Below are positions 1 through 6,801 of a stretch of DNA of 64,000 bases, in pieces. The position numbers and the translations under genes were made by a program. Origin of the DNA: Mesorhizobium sp. WSM4306 (GTDB lineage: Bacteria > Pseudomonadota > Alphaproteobacteria > Rhizobiales > Rhizobiaceae); the NCBI RefSeq assembly GCF_007003975.1, contig NZ_VFTC01000019.1:62001-126000 (forward strand). The letters run 5' to 3'. Below the pieces are notes generated by a model that was given only the letters and a program-made list of their open reading frames with translations, was not told where the DNA came from and did not search any database. Position 1 is the first letter of the stretch. Every line of letters starts with the position of its first letter.

Positions 1-425
1 CCGAGACGGTTCTTCTCGAGAAGACGATCGACAATATCGACACGTTAAACACTCTGAACGTCTTGGGAATACGAATATCGCTCGACGATTTTGGAACGTA
101 CTACTCATCGTTGAGCTACCTTAAGAACTTTCCCTTCGACACGTTGAAGATAGATCAGTACTTCATTGCGGACCTGGAGACCGATCTCAAAAGCCAGACC
201 ATCGTGCGATCGATCATAAATCTGGCGCACGGCCTGGGAATAAGCGTCACCGCGGAGGGGGTCGAGACGTCGGCACAGGCGCGGTGGCTGATCAAGGAGA
301 ATTGCGATTGCCTGCAGGGCAATTTCCTGGGACGCCCGCTCGGAGCCGACGCAACCGGCAATTTCATCAAACGGTCCCCGCTGAGGGTGGTGCGAGCGAT
401 GGAGGAATCAAATCGGGCGGTTTAG
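1..425 (+). CDS. EAL-domain protein, C-terminal part (c-di-GMP phosphodiesterase type), cut by window edge
   Basis: The reading frame is open from base 3 and stops at TAG 423-425, so the start lies outside the window. The translation carries late EAL-domain blocks: LDDFGT-YYSSLSYL (loop-6 region with the metal-binding DD pair), a LKIDQYFI block, and the terminal TAEGVET motif followed by the QG-(N)FLGRPL end of the barrel. EAL domains hydrolyse cyclic di-GMP to pGpG. The usual Gly of DFGTGYSS is Tyr here, a position that varies in the family. The N-terminal part, including the EAL motif itself, is not visible, so activity and any sensor or GGDEF domain cannot be judged. A degenerate repeat begins at its stop codon. 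Confidence 0.9.
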   Translation, partial: ETVLLEKTIDNIDTLNTLNVLGIRISLDDFGTYYSSLSYLKNFPFDTLKIDQYFIADLETDLKSQTIVRSIINLAHGLGISVTAEGVETSAQARWLIKENCDCLQGNFLGRPLGADATGNFIKRSPLRVVRAMEESNRAV

Positions 426-513
426 AGTGGTTTGATAGAACCACGGAGCTAAGTATTTGTTTTTACACAAATCCGGGCGGAAAGCCGCTACGCACGTGTC
501 CTGGGATTGCTTT
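424..513. repeat. Degenerate AGAGCGGTT-type rhizobial dispersed repeat
   Basis: The stretch starts at the stop codon of the EAL gene (AGAGTGGTTTGATAGAACC) and continues with a TTTGTTTTTACACAAATCC block, then GGCGGAAAGCCGCTACGCAC and CCTGGGATTGCTTT. The same order of blocks is better preserved at 62581-62682 and, in the opposite sense, at 15733-15807. It is non-coding. The rest of the interval to 690 shows no gene and probably holds the promoter of the following operon. Confidence 0.55.
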
Positions 514-690
514 GCACCTTGCACCCTTTGTTAACGGTGAAGTGGAGATTTGTAGAAACGATCGAGGCAGATACCGTTCAACTCTTCGGGTCGGTGCAAG
601 AGTGACTCATCACGGCGCGCGGGGAAATTTTCGTCGCGGAGGCCATCGCCCAACCAGGGCACAACGCTGATGGAACAAGGGAGGATGCCT

Positions 691-1212
691 ATGGGACCTG
701 TTCATCATGAGCTTGCTGGCGAGCCGATTTTTGCGCCCATGATCCAGATCGACATGGAAATCAAGGCTTTCGTCTCCGCCTGGAGACACTGTGATTATGT
801 CTCGACATACATGGCCCGGATGATCAGTCAAAACAGATCAGACTCGGTCCGGCATTCAAATCTCTTTTCCTCTGCCCTCAATGAATTGCTGGAAGTCGCC
901 TCTCGTACGCGCCATGCCGGTGGTGACCTGGCATGCAGGGTGTCCCGCCACGGCGCGACGGACAGGATCGAGCTGACGTTCCCATGCGTGCCAGAAGAGC
1001 GCCAATTCTACGAAGAAGCTGTATCACACGTCACAGGAACAGAGGCCAGGGAGCGATACCTCAATTCGGTATCTGGGGATCTCGCGCCCAGCCGGGAGGT
1101 CGTGCTCCTGGAACTGGCTGTCGACTACAACGCGGCACTCAGGGTGGAGGAAGCCGATGGTGATGCAATCAAGCTTGTCGTGGATCTCCCGCTTGAGGGC
1201 CTGCAACATTGA
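691..1212 (+). CDS. HATPase-like regulator of a partner-switching operon (slr1658-like paralogue)
   Basis: A protein of about 173 aa. ATG 691 was chosen over in-frame ATGs at 670 and 685 because AAGGGAGG (677-684) sits 6 nt before it. The central block (YMARMISQNR...HSNLFSSALNELLEVAS) aligns by eye with the block of the 4753-5313 gene (RFRSSRNDYIEVRHSIGYLVNELIENAVKF), which is the N-box of an anti-sigma-type histidine-kinase ATPase. Here the NA of the N-box is replaced (NELLEVAS), so ATP binding is uncertain. It is the first gene of the operon and overlaps the next by 4 nt. By family logic it would bind and phosphorylate, or sequester, a STAS partner. Which partner it serves is inference. Confidence 0.6.
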   Translation: MGPVHHELAGEPIFAPMIQIDMEIKAFVSAWRHCDYVSTYMARMISQNRSDSVRHSNLFSSALNELLEVASRTRHAGGDLACRVSRHGATDRIELTFPCVPEERQFYEEAVSHVTGTEARERYLNSVSGDLAPSREVVLLELAVDYNAALRVEEADGDAIKLVVDLPLEGLQH

Positions 1213-2387
1213 GCCCTTACGACCTCCTCCCGCGCTTCAAGGCGCAATATGACGCCAACAACCAGGAGTTCTCCATAGCCGGGGTGGTCCGGCCTCAGGC
1301 AATCGACGAGCTTGGGCCCAGCATAGCATTGCTCCGCGATGCGATCGGCCGTGTGCGCGGCGTTCTCTACCTCAATGTCAGACGCCTGACGCAGATGAAC
1401 AACGCCGCGTTTCACGCCTTTTCGAGGATCCTCATAGACACCTGCCGCGCTCGGCCCGATCTCAAATTCGTCGTCATCACGTCAAGCGTCGTCGGATGGA
1501 CCTCGCGAAAATTCGGTCGCTTGAGCGGAATCGAGCCGAACATCACGGTCGAGGAGTATGACAGCGAATTCTATCCGGGACAGGGCTTCCTCGAGGAAGG
1601 CGGGTTCGTTCCGATCCTGCGTTCACAGACGAAGATGACCTGGCGCCACGAGCGCGCAATCTTGCCGCGACACGGCATGAGGCAGGGGATCGTCATGGCC
1701 GACATCTGTTGCGGGATCGGCGATTTCGCCGTGCTCGTGCAGAAGGAGTTCCAGCCATCGCGGATCGTCGCCCTGGACCACTCCATATCGAGCCTGAACT
1801 ATGCTCGACAGGTGATGCGGGAGTTCGATATCCGGGGCATCGAATATACCTATGGCGATGCGTCGGAGATGCTGCTCGACGAAGCGCAGTTCGACCTGGT
1901 GACCTGCCGGCATTCCCTTCAGATATTCAATCGGCCTGAACTCATCCTCAAGGAGCTCTACCGCATATGCAAGCCGGGCGGGCGAGTCTACATCACCAAC
2001 GAGAAGAATTCGCATTGCCTCGGCGAGCCGCGCGCCGAAAGCATCCGTTGGACCTACAACGAGGTGGCAAAGCTCTTCGGGCATTTCGAGATGGACGTCG
2101 AGCTTGGGCCGAAGAGCCGGCGATACCTGATGGAAGCAGGATTCGAAGACATCCGTGTGGAGACCTTCATGGTCACTAACCTGGACGGCGATCCGCAGGA
2201 TTTCGCCGATGTCATTGCGGCATGGGCGGATGTCTATGCGGGCGAGATGGCGACCAGGCGCGGCGATGGACCGGAGTTCGTCGCACAGTTCCGGCAGGGT
2301 TTCGAGGACCACATTTTCGCTGCGCTCCACCCCAAAGGTTATGCGGGTTGGCCAATCTGGGTCGCATCGGGGCGACGGCCGCAATGA
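1209..2387 (+). CDS. STAS-like domain fused to class I SAM-dependent methyltransferase
   Basis: A 392-aa protein starting at TTG 1209, whose TTGA overlaps the preceding stop; GAGGG lies upstream. Residues about 10-135 resemble the STAS-like protein at 5332-5670: the LYLNVRRLTQMNNAAFHAF segment matches TLNLKDLHFLNSSGINLL, followed by PDLKFVVITSSVVGW against PDVRLVVRGTPDIPW. The serine pair of LNSSG, where STAS antagonists are phosphorylated, is NNAA here. Residues about 155-290 are a Rossmann methyltransferase: ADICCGIGDFA (motif I), IVALDHS (acidic end of strand 2), DLVTCRHSLQIF (motif IV) and a LYRICKPGGRVYI post-motif. The methyl acceptor is unknown. It ends in an ATGA overlap with the phosphatase gene, so the two are probably translationally coupled. 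Confidence 0.78.
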   Translation: MSPYDLLPRFKAQYDANNQEFSIAGVVRPQAIDELGPSIALLRDAIGRVRGVLYLNVRRLTQMNNAAFHAFSRILIDTCRARPDLKFVVITSSVVGWTSRKFGRLSGIEPNITVEEYDSEFYPGQGFLEEGGFVPILRSQTKMTWRHERAILPRHGMRQGIVMADICCGIGDFAVLVQKEFQPSRIVALDHSISSLNYARQVMREFDIRGIEYTYGDASEMLLDEAQFDLVTCRHSLQIFNRPELILKELYRICKPGGRVYITNEKNSHCLGEPRAESIRWTYNEVAKLFGHFEMDVELGPKSRRYLMEAGFEDIRVETFMVTNLDGDPQDFADVIAAWADVYAGEMATRRGDGPEFVAQFRQGFEDHIFAALHPKGYAGWPIWVASGRRPQ

Positions 2388-4750
2388 AAGCCGACAATGA
2401 GCCTACACCGCGCTTCGGCCTGCGCTCCTTTCGGGCGAAATTCGTGTTGGTCGTTGGCGGCGCCGTTCTGTTCGACCTCCTGCTGAGCGGTGGCCTGGCC
2501 CTTTGGAACGTTCAGAAGCTGTCGCGCGACGCAACATCGGAAGTCGGTGAGGGCCTGACGACCGCAAACCAGGAATACATTCGTTCCTATGCCGAATCGA
2601 CAGCGTTGAGCGTCGATCTGCTGCTCGACCGGGTTCACGGCGACGTCAAGGCGCTGGCTGGCGTATTGCAGGCCCAGATCAACGAACCGACGAGGCAGCA
2701 AGAGGTCGGAGCGACGCTTTCGCATGAAGCGCCCGGCTCCGTGAAGGTCGTCTACGACGCGCAGGGCGATTGGGCGCAGAACCTGCCGGGCGCGCCTTCT
2801 GTGATCAGTGTCTGGGGCTACCTGCTGGGCGCCGACCACGCTCCGCTGCCGGGCGTTCAGAAGGAAATAGATGACAGTACCGTGATCGATCTCGTCGCGC
2901 CGACTCTCATGGCCAGCGGATCGTCCAAACTGCAAATGTACTATATTGGTCCAAAAGAACGGCCGATCTTCAGGACTGTGCCGTATACGAACCAGGCGCA
3001 GACCTTCGACAAGCTTTATCCGGGCCACAACAAGGCGGAGTTCTGGGAGTTCTTCTTTCCGGGAATCTATGGTTCATGGCAGCAATGGGCAAGGGATCCG
3101 GCGTCGCGTCCGGTCCCTGACGATATCACCCAGACAGCCCCTTACACCGATGCAATCACGGGAAAGCTGATCGTCAGCTTTTTCCACCCGTTGTGGACGC
3201 GCGATCGCACCGGCATCGCCGGCACGGCGGGAGCGGACATCACTCTCGATCAACTCGCGGAAGTCGTCGAAAGGGTGAAGATCGCTGAAACCGGGTTCGG
3301 CTTCCTCACCATGTCGACTGGCAATGTGGTGGCGATCAATCCGTCGGGCCAGGCGATCATCGGCCTGACTTCATCAAGCGACGCGGGCACGCAGGGCGTC
3401 ACCGGCCTGGAGCGGTCCCTGCGGGGAAGTACGCAGCCGGCTATCGCATCGCTGCCTCTTGGCCAGAACAATGACGGTGTCATTCAGCATATCATGCTCG
3501 ACAACAAGGGCGAACGCGTTCCCTACATTGTTGTCCTCAAGCGACTGAAGCCGACCAATCTGTGGAGTTCGGGACCGATCAAGTCCGAAACTATGTCGGT
3601 CGGGATCGTCGTTCCCGAACGGGAGATCTACGCGTCCCTGTTTGCCGCGCAGAAGAGCATTTCGCGCGCAACCAATCGTATCCTGCTCTTCCAGATCGGT
3701 GCGATCATCGTTTCGCTTCTGATTGTTTTCGCGGCCGTGCTCGGAATTTCGAAGCGGATCACCGCGGGCCTCAGGGCGCTTGCCAGTGCCGCCCAGCGGC
3801 TCCAGTCCAAAGACTATTCAGTCCGCGTCAGCATTCCAACGCGCGACGAGGTTGGAGCCGCTGGCATCGCTTTCAACCGCATGGCCGAGCAGATCAGCTT
3901 CCACACGGAAAACCTCGAGCAACTCGTCGACGAACGAACCAGAGAGCTCGGCGACGCCAATCAGGAGATTTCCGCTCTCAACGAAAAGCTGCAGGACGAG
4001 AACGTCCGTCTCGGCGCCGAGCTCGCGGTTGCCAAGCAGATCCAGTTGATGGTCCTGCCGAAACCATTCGAACTCGAAGCGATTCCGGGGCTGGAGATCG
4101 CAGCTTACATGCGGCCGGCCGACGAGGTGGGCGGTGACTATTACGACGTCCTGCAGAACGGATCACGGATCAAGATCGGCATCGGCGACGTGACCGGTCA
4201 TGGTCTCGAGAGCGGCGTGCTGATGCTGATGGTCCAATCCGTTGCACGCGCGCTGCAGGAGTCCGACGAAGCGGATCCGCACCAGTTTCTGGACCGTCTG
4301 AACAGAGCGATCTACAAGAACATCGAGCGGACGAACACCGGCAAGCATCTCTCGCTGGCCTTTCTTGACTTCGAGGATGAGCGGGTAACGCTGTCCGGCC
4401 AGCATGAGGACGTTCTCGTCGTGCGTGCGGACGGGGAGGTCGAACGCATCGATACGCTCGATCTGGGTATGCCGGTTGGTCTGGAGAATGACATCTCGAA
4501 GTTCGTCGACACGCGTGACATCCAGTTCGAGAGTGGCGACGTGATCGTGCTGCACACCGACGGTGTGACCGAGGCGGAGGATCAGGACAAAAGGCTATTC
4601 GGGTTCGAGCGCCTCTGCCAGAGCGCAAAAAAACGTTACGGCGGGAGCGCCGAGGACATCAAGACCGGGATCATCGAGGATCTGATGGCCCATATCGGAG
4701 TCCAGAAGATCCATGACGACATCACCCTCGTGATCATCAGGCACACATAG
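2384..4750 (+). CDS. Membrane Cache-HAMP-SpoIIE (PP2C-type) serine phosphatase
   Basis: A 788-aa protein. ATG 2384 overlaps the previous stop (ATGA), which settles the start. It has a transmembrane segment at about 20-41, a long periplasmic region of double-Cache type, a second segment at about 432-455, HAMP (RITAGLRALASAAQRL...RDEVGAAGIAFNRMAEQI), a coiled coil, and a C-terminal SpoIIE/RsbU phosphatase domain from about 552. Metal-site motifs are intact: DEVGGDYYD, GDVTGHG near 600, LHTDGVTEAED near 725 and DDITLVIIR near 780. This layout is that of SiaA/RsbU-like sensors, which dephosphorylate a STAS protein when a ligand binds outside. The likely substrate is the STAS protein at 5332-5670. 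The ligand is unknown. Confidence 0.9.
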   Translation: MKADNEPTPRFGLRSFRAKFVLVVGGAVLFDLLLSGGLALWNVQKLSRDATSEVGEGLTTANQEYIRSYAESTALSVDLLLDRVHGDVKALAGVLQAQINEPTRQQEVGATLSHEAPGSVKVVYDAQGDWAQNLPGAPSVISVWGYLLGADHAPLPGVQKEIDDSTVIDLVAPTLMASGSSKLQMYYIGPKERPIFRTVPYTNQAQTFDKLYPGHNKAEFWEFFFPGIYGSWQQWARDPASRPVPDDITQTAPYTDAITGKLIVSFFHPLWTRDRTGIAGTAGADITLDQLAEVVERVKIAETGFGFLTMSTGNVVAINPSGQAIIGLTSSSDAGTQGVTGLERSLRGSTQPAIASLPLGQNNDGVIQHIMLDNKGERVPYIVVLKRLKPTNLWSSGPIKSETMSVGIVVPEREIYASLFAAQKSISRATNRILLFQIGAIIVSLLIVFAAVLGISKRITAGLRALASAAQRLQSKDYSVRVSIPTRDEVGAAGIAFNRMAEQISFHTENLEQLVDERTRELGDANQEISALNEKLQDENVRLGAELAVAKQIQLMVLPKPFELEAIPGLEIAAYMRPADEVGGDYYDVLQNGSRIKIGIGDVTGHGLESGVLMLMVQSVARALQESDEADPHQFLDRLNRAIYKNIERTNTGKHLSLAFLDFEDERVTLSGQHEDVLVVRADGEVERIDTLDLGMPVGLENDISKFVDTRDIQFESGDVIVLHTDGVTEAEDQDKRLFGFERLCQSAKKRYGGSAEDIKTGIIEDLMAHIGVQKIHDDITLVIIRHT

Positions 4751-4752
4751 CA

Positions 4753-5313
4753 ATGACAACGCTGTTCGGGACCCCTGACATTGCAATCGGGATGAAGGAG
4801 AGCGTCAGTCGCGTTCGGCTGTTCGACGGACCTCTCGACTTGAGTTGGCGTCATTGTGCCACCACCTCGGACTTCATCGCCGATCTTTTCGCGTTGCGCT
4901 TCCGGTCGTCGCGCAATGACTACATCGAAGTGCGGCACAGCATAGGATATCTGGTCAACGAGCTAATCGAGAACGCAGTCAAGTTTCGTGCACCGGGCGA
5001 GATCGTGATCGAGGCGTCGATGGATTCGGAGTGCTTCAAGCTCAAGGTGTCGAATGACGTCGATGGTAAAGACGCCTCCGAGTTCAAAAACCTCCTGGCG
5101 GACATCACGGTTGGCGACCCCAGAGACCTGCTGATACAGCGAATTGAAGCGAATGCCGCGAGCCCCGACGTGTCACGCTCCGGACTCGGATTGCTGACGT
5201 TGATGAGCGACTATGGCGCACGCTTGGCCTGGATATTCAGCTCCGCCGACGAAAGCGATCGGATTTGCCTGGAAACCTATGCCTCCATTCCGATCTCGCA
5301 AGCGCACAACTAG
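4753..5313 (+). CDS. Anti-sigma-type ATP-binding regulator (slr1658-like)
   Basis: A 186-aa protein starting 2 nt after the phosphatase stop. It has a histidine-kinase-like ATPase core: VRHSIGYLVNELIENAVKF is an N-box with the NA-K/H pattern, and RSGLGLLTLMSDYGARL looks like the glycine-rich G2 region. Proteins of this kind phosphorylate a STAS antagonist on serine. The adjacent STAS gene is its natural partner, with the upstream phosphatase reversing the reaction. It is the more canonical of the two ATPase-like proteins in the operon. The assignment rests on motif pattern and gene order. Confidence 0.75.
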   Translation: MTTLFGTPDIAIGMKESVSRVRLFDGPLDLSWRHCATTSDFIADLFALRFRSSRNDYIEVRHSIGYLVNELIENAVKFRAPGEIVIEASMDSECFKLKVSNDVDGKDASEFKNLLADITVGDPRDLLIQRIEANAASPDVSRSGLGLLTLMSDYGARLAWIFSSADESDRICLETYASIPISQAHN

Positions 5314-5331
5314 AAGAAGCGAAGCCAGGCC

Positions 5332-5670
5332 ATGGAAATCAAGACAGACGACTACCGCGTGTGGAACGAAGGAAGCGATATCTTCTTCGACGGCGCAATG
5401 CGGCTTGCCAGTTCCGAGGCCGGTGCACCCATCACGGCTTTGGCGACCAGTGTTCTTGCCTCAAGTCCCGCTTCTATTACACTCAATCTGAAGGACCTTC
5501 ACTTTCTCAACTCTTCCGGCATCAACCTGCTGGCGAAATTTACCATCGAGGTACGCAAGCATCCCGATGTTCGACTCGTCGTGCGTGGAACGCCCGACAT
5601 ACCCTGGCAATCGAAATCATTGCCGAACCTGAAGAAACTGCATCCCGCCCTGGTGCTTTTGATGGACTAA
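5332..5670 (+). CDS. STAS-like anti-sigma antagonist protein (slr1659-like)
   Basis: A 112-aa soluble protein, 18 nt after the ATPase gene, with an AAGCCAGGCC leader before ATG. The core ITLNLKDLHFLNSSGINLLAK contains the SSG turn at which STAS antagonists are phosphorylated, preceded by a beta strand and followed by a helix. It is the last gene of the operon and probably the phospho-switch that the SpoIIE phosphatase and the ATPase act on. What it binds when unphosphorylated is not known; the homologous STAS::methyltransferase fusion two genes upstream suggests a shared docking surface. Its TAA stop is the first three bases of a dispersed repeat. Confidence 0.75.
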   Translation: MEIKTDDYRVWNEGSDIFFDGAMRLASSEAGAPITALATSVLASSPASITLNLKDLHFLNSSGINLLAKFTIEVRKHPDVRLVVRGTPDIPWQSKSLPNLKKLHPALVLLMD

Positions 5671-5772
5671 TGCATGAGCTCAGAAGTGTGTTGCGGTTCT
5701 GGGACAACGACATGCATCAAAACAAAGACTTAAAGCGCGTCGCTTGAATTCGTTTCAGCGCGACGCGCTTTA
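5668..5772. repeat. TAATGCATG dispersed palindromic element, copy 1 (two stem-loops)
   Basis: ATGCAT at 5670-5675 and 5712-5717 bracket an imperfect palindrome (CAGAAGTGTG...GGGACAACGAC). After an ACAAAGACT spacer comes a second hairpin with 13-bp perfect arms TAAAGCGCGTCGC (5731-5743) and GCGACGCGCTTTA (5760-5772). A nearly identical copy lies at 12928-13033 and a shorter one at 56911-56960. In all three the leading TAA is the stop codon of the upstream gene. Confidence 0.85.
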
Positions 5773-5774
5773 AC

Positions 5775-5808
5775 GTCTGTTGGTCTTCAGGCCTGAAGAC
5801 CAACAGAC
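5775..5808. other. Perfect 34-bp palindrome
   Basis: The left arm GTCTGTTGGTCTTCAGG (5775-5791) is directly followed by its exact reverse complement (5792-5808). Beyond one C/C mismatch, four more pairs extend it to 42 bp (5770-5813). It abuts the TAATGCAT element. There is no T-run, so a simple intrinsic terminator is not obvious. The remainder of the interval to 6083 holds no gene I can support; a minus-strand frame at 5787-6050 has no recognisable features. Confidence 0.9.
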
Positions 5809-6083
5809 CTTAACTGGGTCGCCCGAATTTGGCCAAGGGACCGCATGAGCCAGTGGCAATCCTGGGCAGCATCGGCCAGTCGGTGCAAGATCGCCGCACC
5901 GAGAGCGAGATATGTACGCCAGGATAAGTATCTGGATGCGAAGCTAACGACATTCCGGCCTCGTCCGTAGATGTTCGCGATAGTCCGGCGGGGGCTCGGC
6001 ACAGGCGGCAGGCGTCCAGATAGCTGGGGTGTCGCTGCCTGTGCCGACAACGCCCCCCGCTACGCGGTCAAAGGTGTCCGTCA

Positions 6084-6784
6084 TTGAGTAAGCGTAGCAA
6101 GGTCAGCGGCGGCCGGCTGGAGTTCATTCCGCCGCAGATCCCGACTCTGGTCAAGCAACCGCCCGACGATGAGGGATGGGTTCACGAGGTCAAGTTCGAC
6201 GGCTACAGGACGCAGCTCATCATCGATCAAGGCGGTGTGCGTCTTTTCAGCAAGAACGGCCATGACTGGACGGCAAAATACTGGCCCATCGCGCTGGCAG
6301 TCGAGCTGCCATGCAGGGCTGCCATTCTCGACGGCGAGGTCATTGTAGCCGGTGAGCAGGGCGCTCCCGATTACCCTGCGCTGGAAGCCGCGATCTGGAA
6401 TGAGCCGAGCCGGCTGGTGTTCGTGGCGTTCGACATCCTCCATCTCGATGGTCGCAATCTTGCCCCCTTGCCCCTGCTGCAGCGCAAGCACGTGTTGTGG
6501 CAACTGGTTGAGCCTGGCGCCGGCAAGATCCGGTACAGCGAGCATTTCGACGGCGATGCGCTGGCGATCCTTCGCGCCATCGACAAGGTGGGGCTTGAGG
6601 GCATCATCTCGAAGCGCGCCGACAGCCGCTACCGGAGCGGACCGTCGACCACATGGCTGAAGGCCAGATATTTCGAGGAGGGCAATTTCCGAATTGCCGA
6701 GCGTCATTCGCCAGCCTGGCACGGCTCCAATGGCCCTGGTGGCCACGCTTGACGGCGAGAGACGGTATATCGGCAGTGCTGATT
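6084..6784 (+). pseudogene. ATP-dependent DNA ligase (LigD ligase-domain type), frameshifted and truncated
   Basis: From TTG 6084 the frame encodes a nucleotidyltransferase domain of LigD-type ligases: EVKFDGYR with the adenylated lysine, FSKNGHDWT, AILDGEVIV, FVAFDILHLDG, EGIISKRADSRYRSGPSTTWLKAR. After EGNFRIA the frame turns into a short tail ending at 6752. The homologous continuation (VIRQPGTAPMALVATLDG, then RRYIGSAD) is in the next frame from about 6694, so one indel lies near 6685-6700. Homology ends near 6784, so most of the C-terminal OB-fold is missing. The end abuts the convergent GGDEF gene. A full-length LigD at 36097-38586 probably makes this copy redundant. Confidence 0.75.
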
Positions 6785-6801
6785 GCAGCTCGGACCGCCA
6801 G

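Noticed and set aside
2222..2383. Longer start for the SpoIIE phosphatase
   Set aside because: It would overlap the methyltransferase coding region by 166 bp; ATG 2384 gives the ATGA coupling and begins right before the first membrane helix.
5787..6050. Minus-strand 87-codon frame in the gap before the broken ligase
   Set aside because: No ribosome binding site, no recognisable motif, and it starts inside the perfect palindrome; treated as chance.
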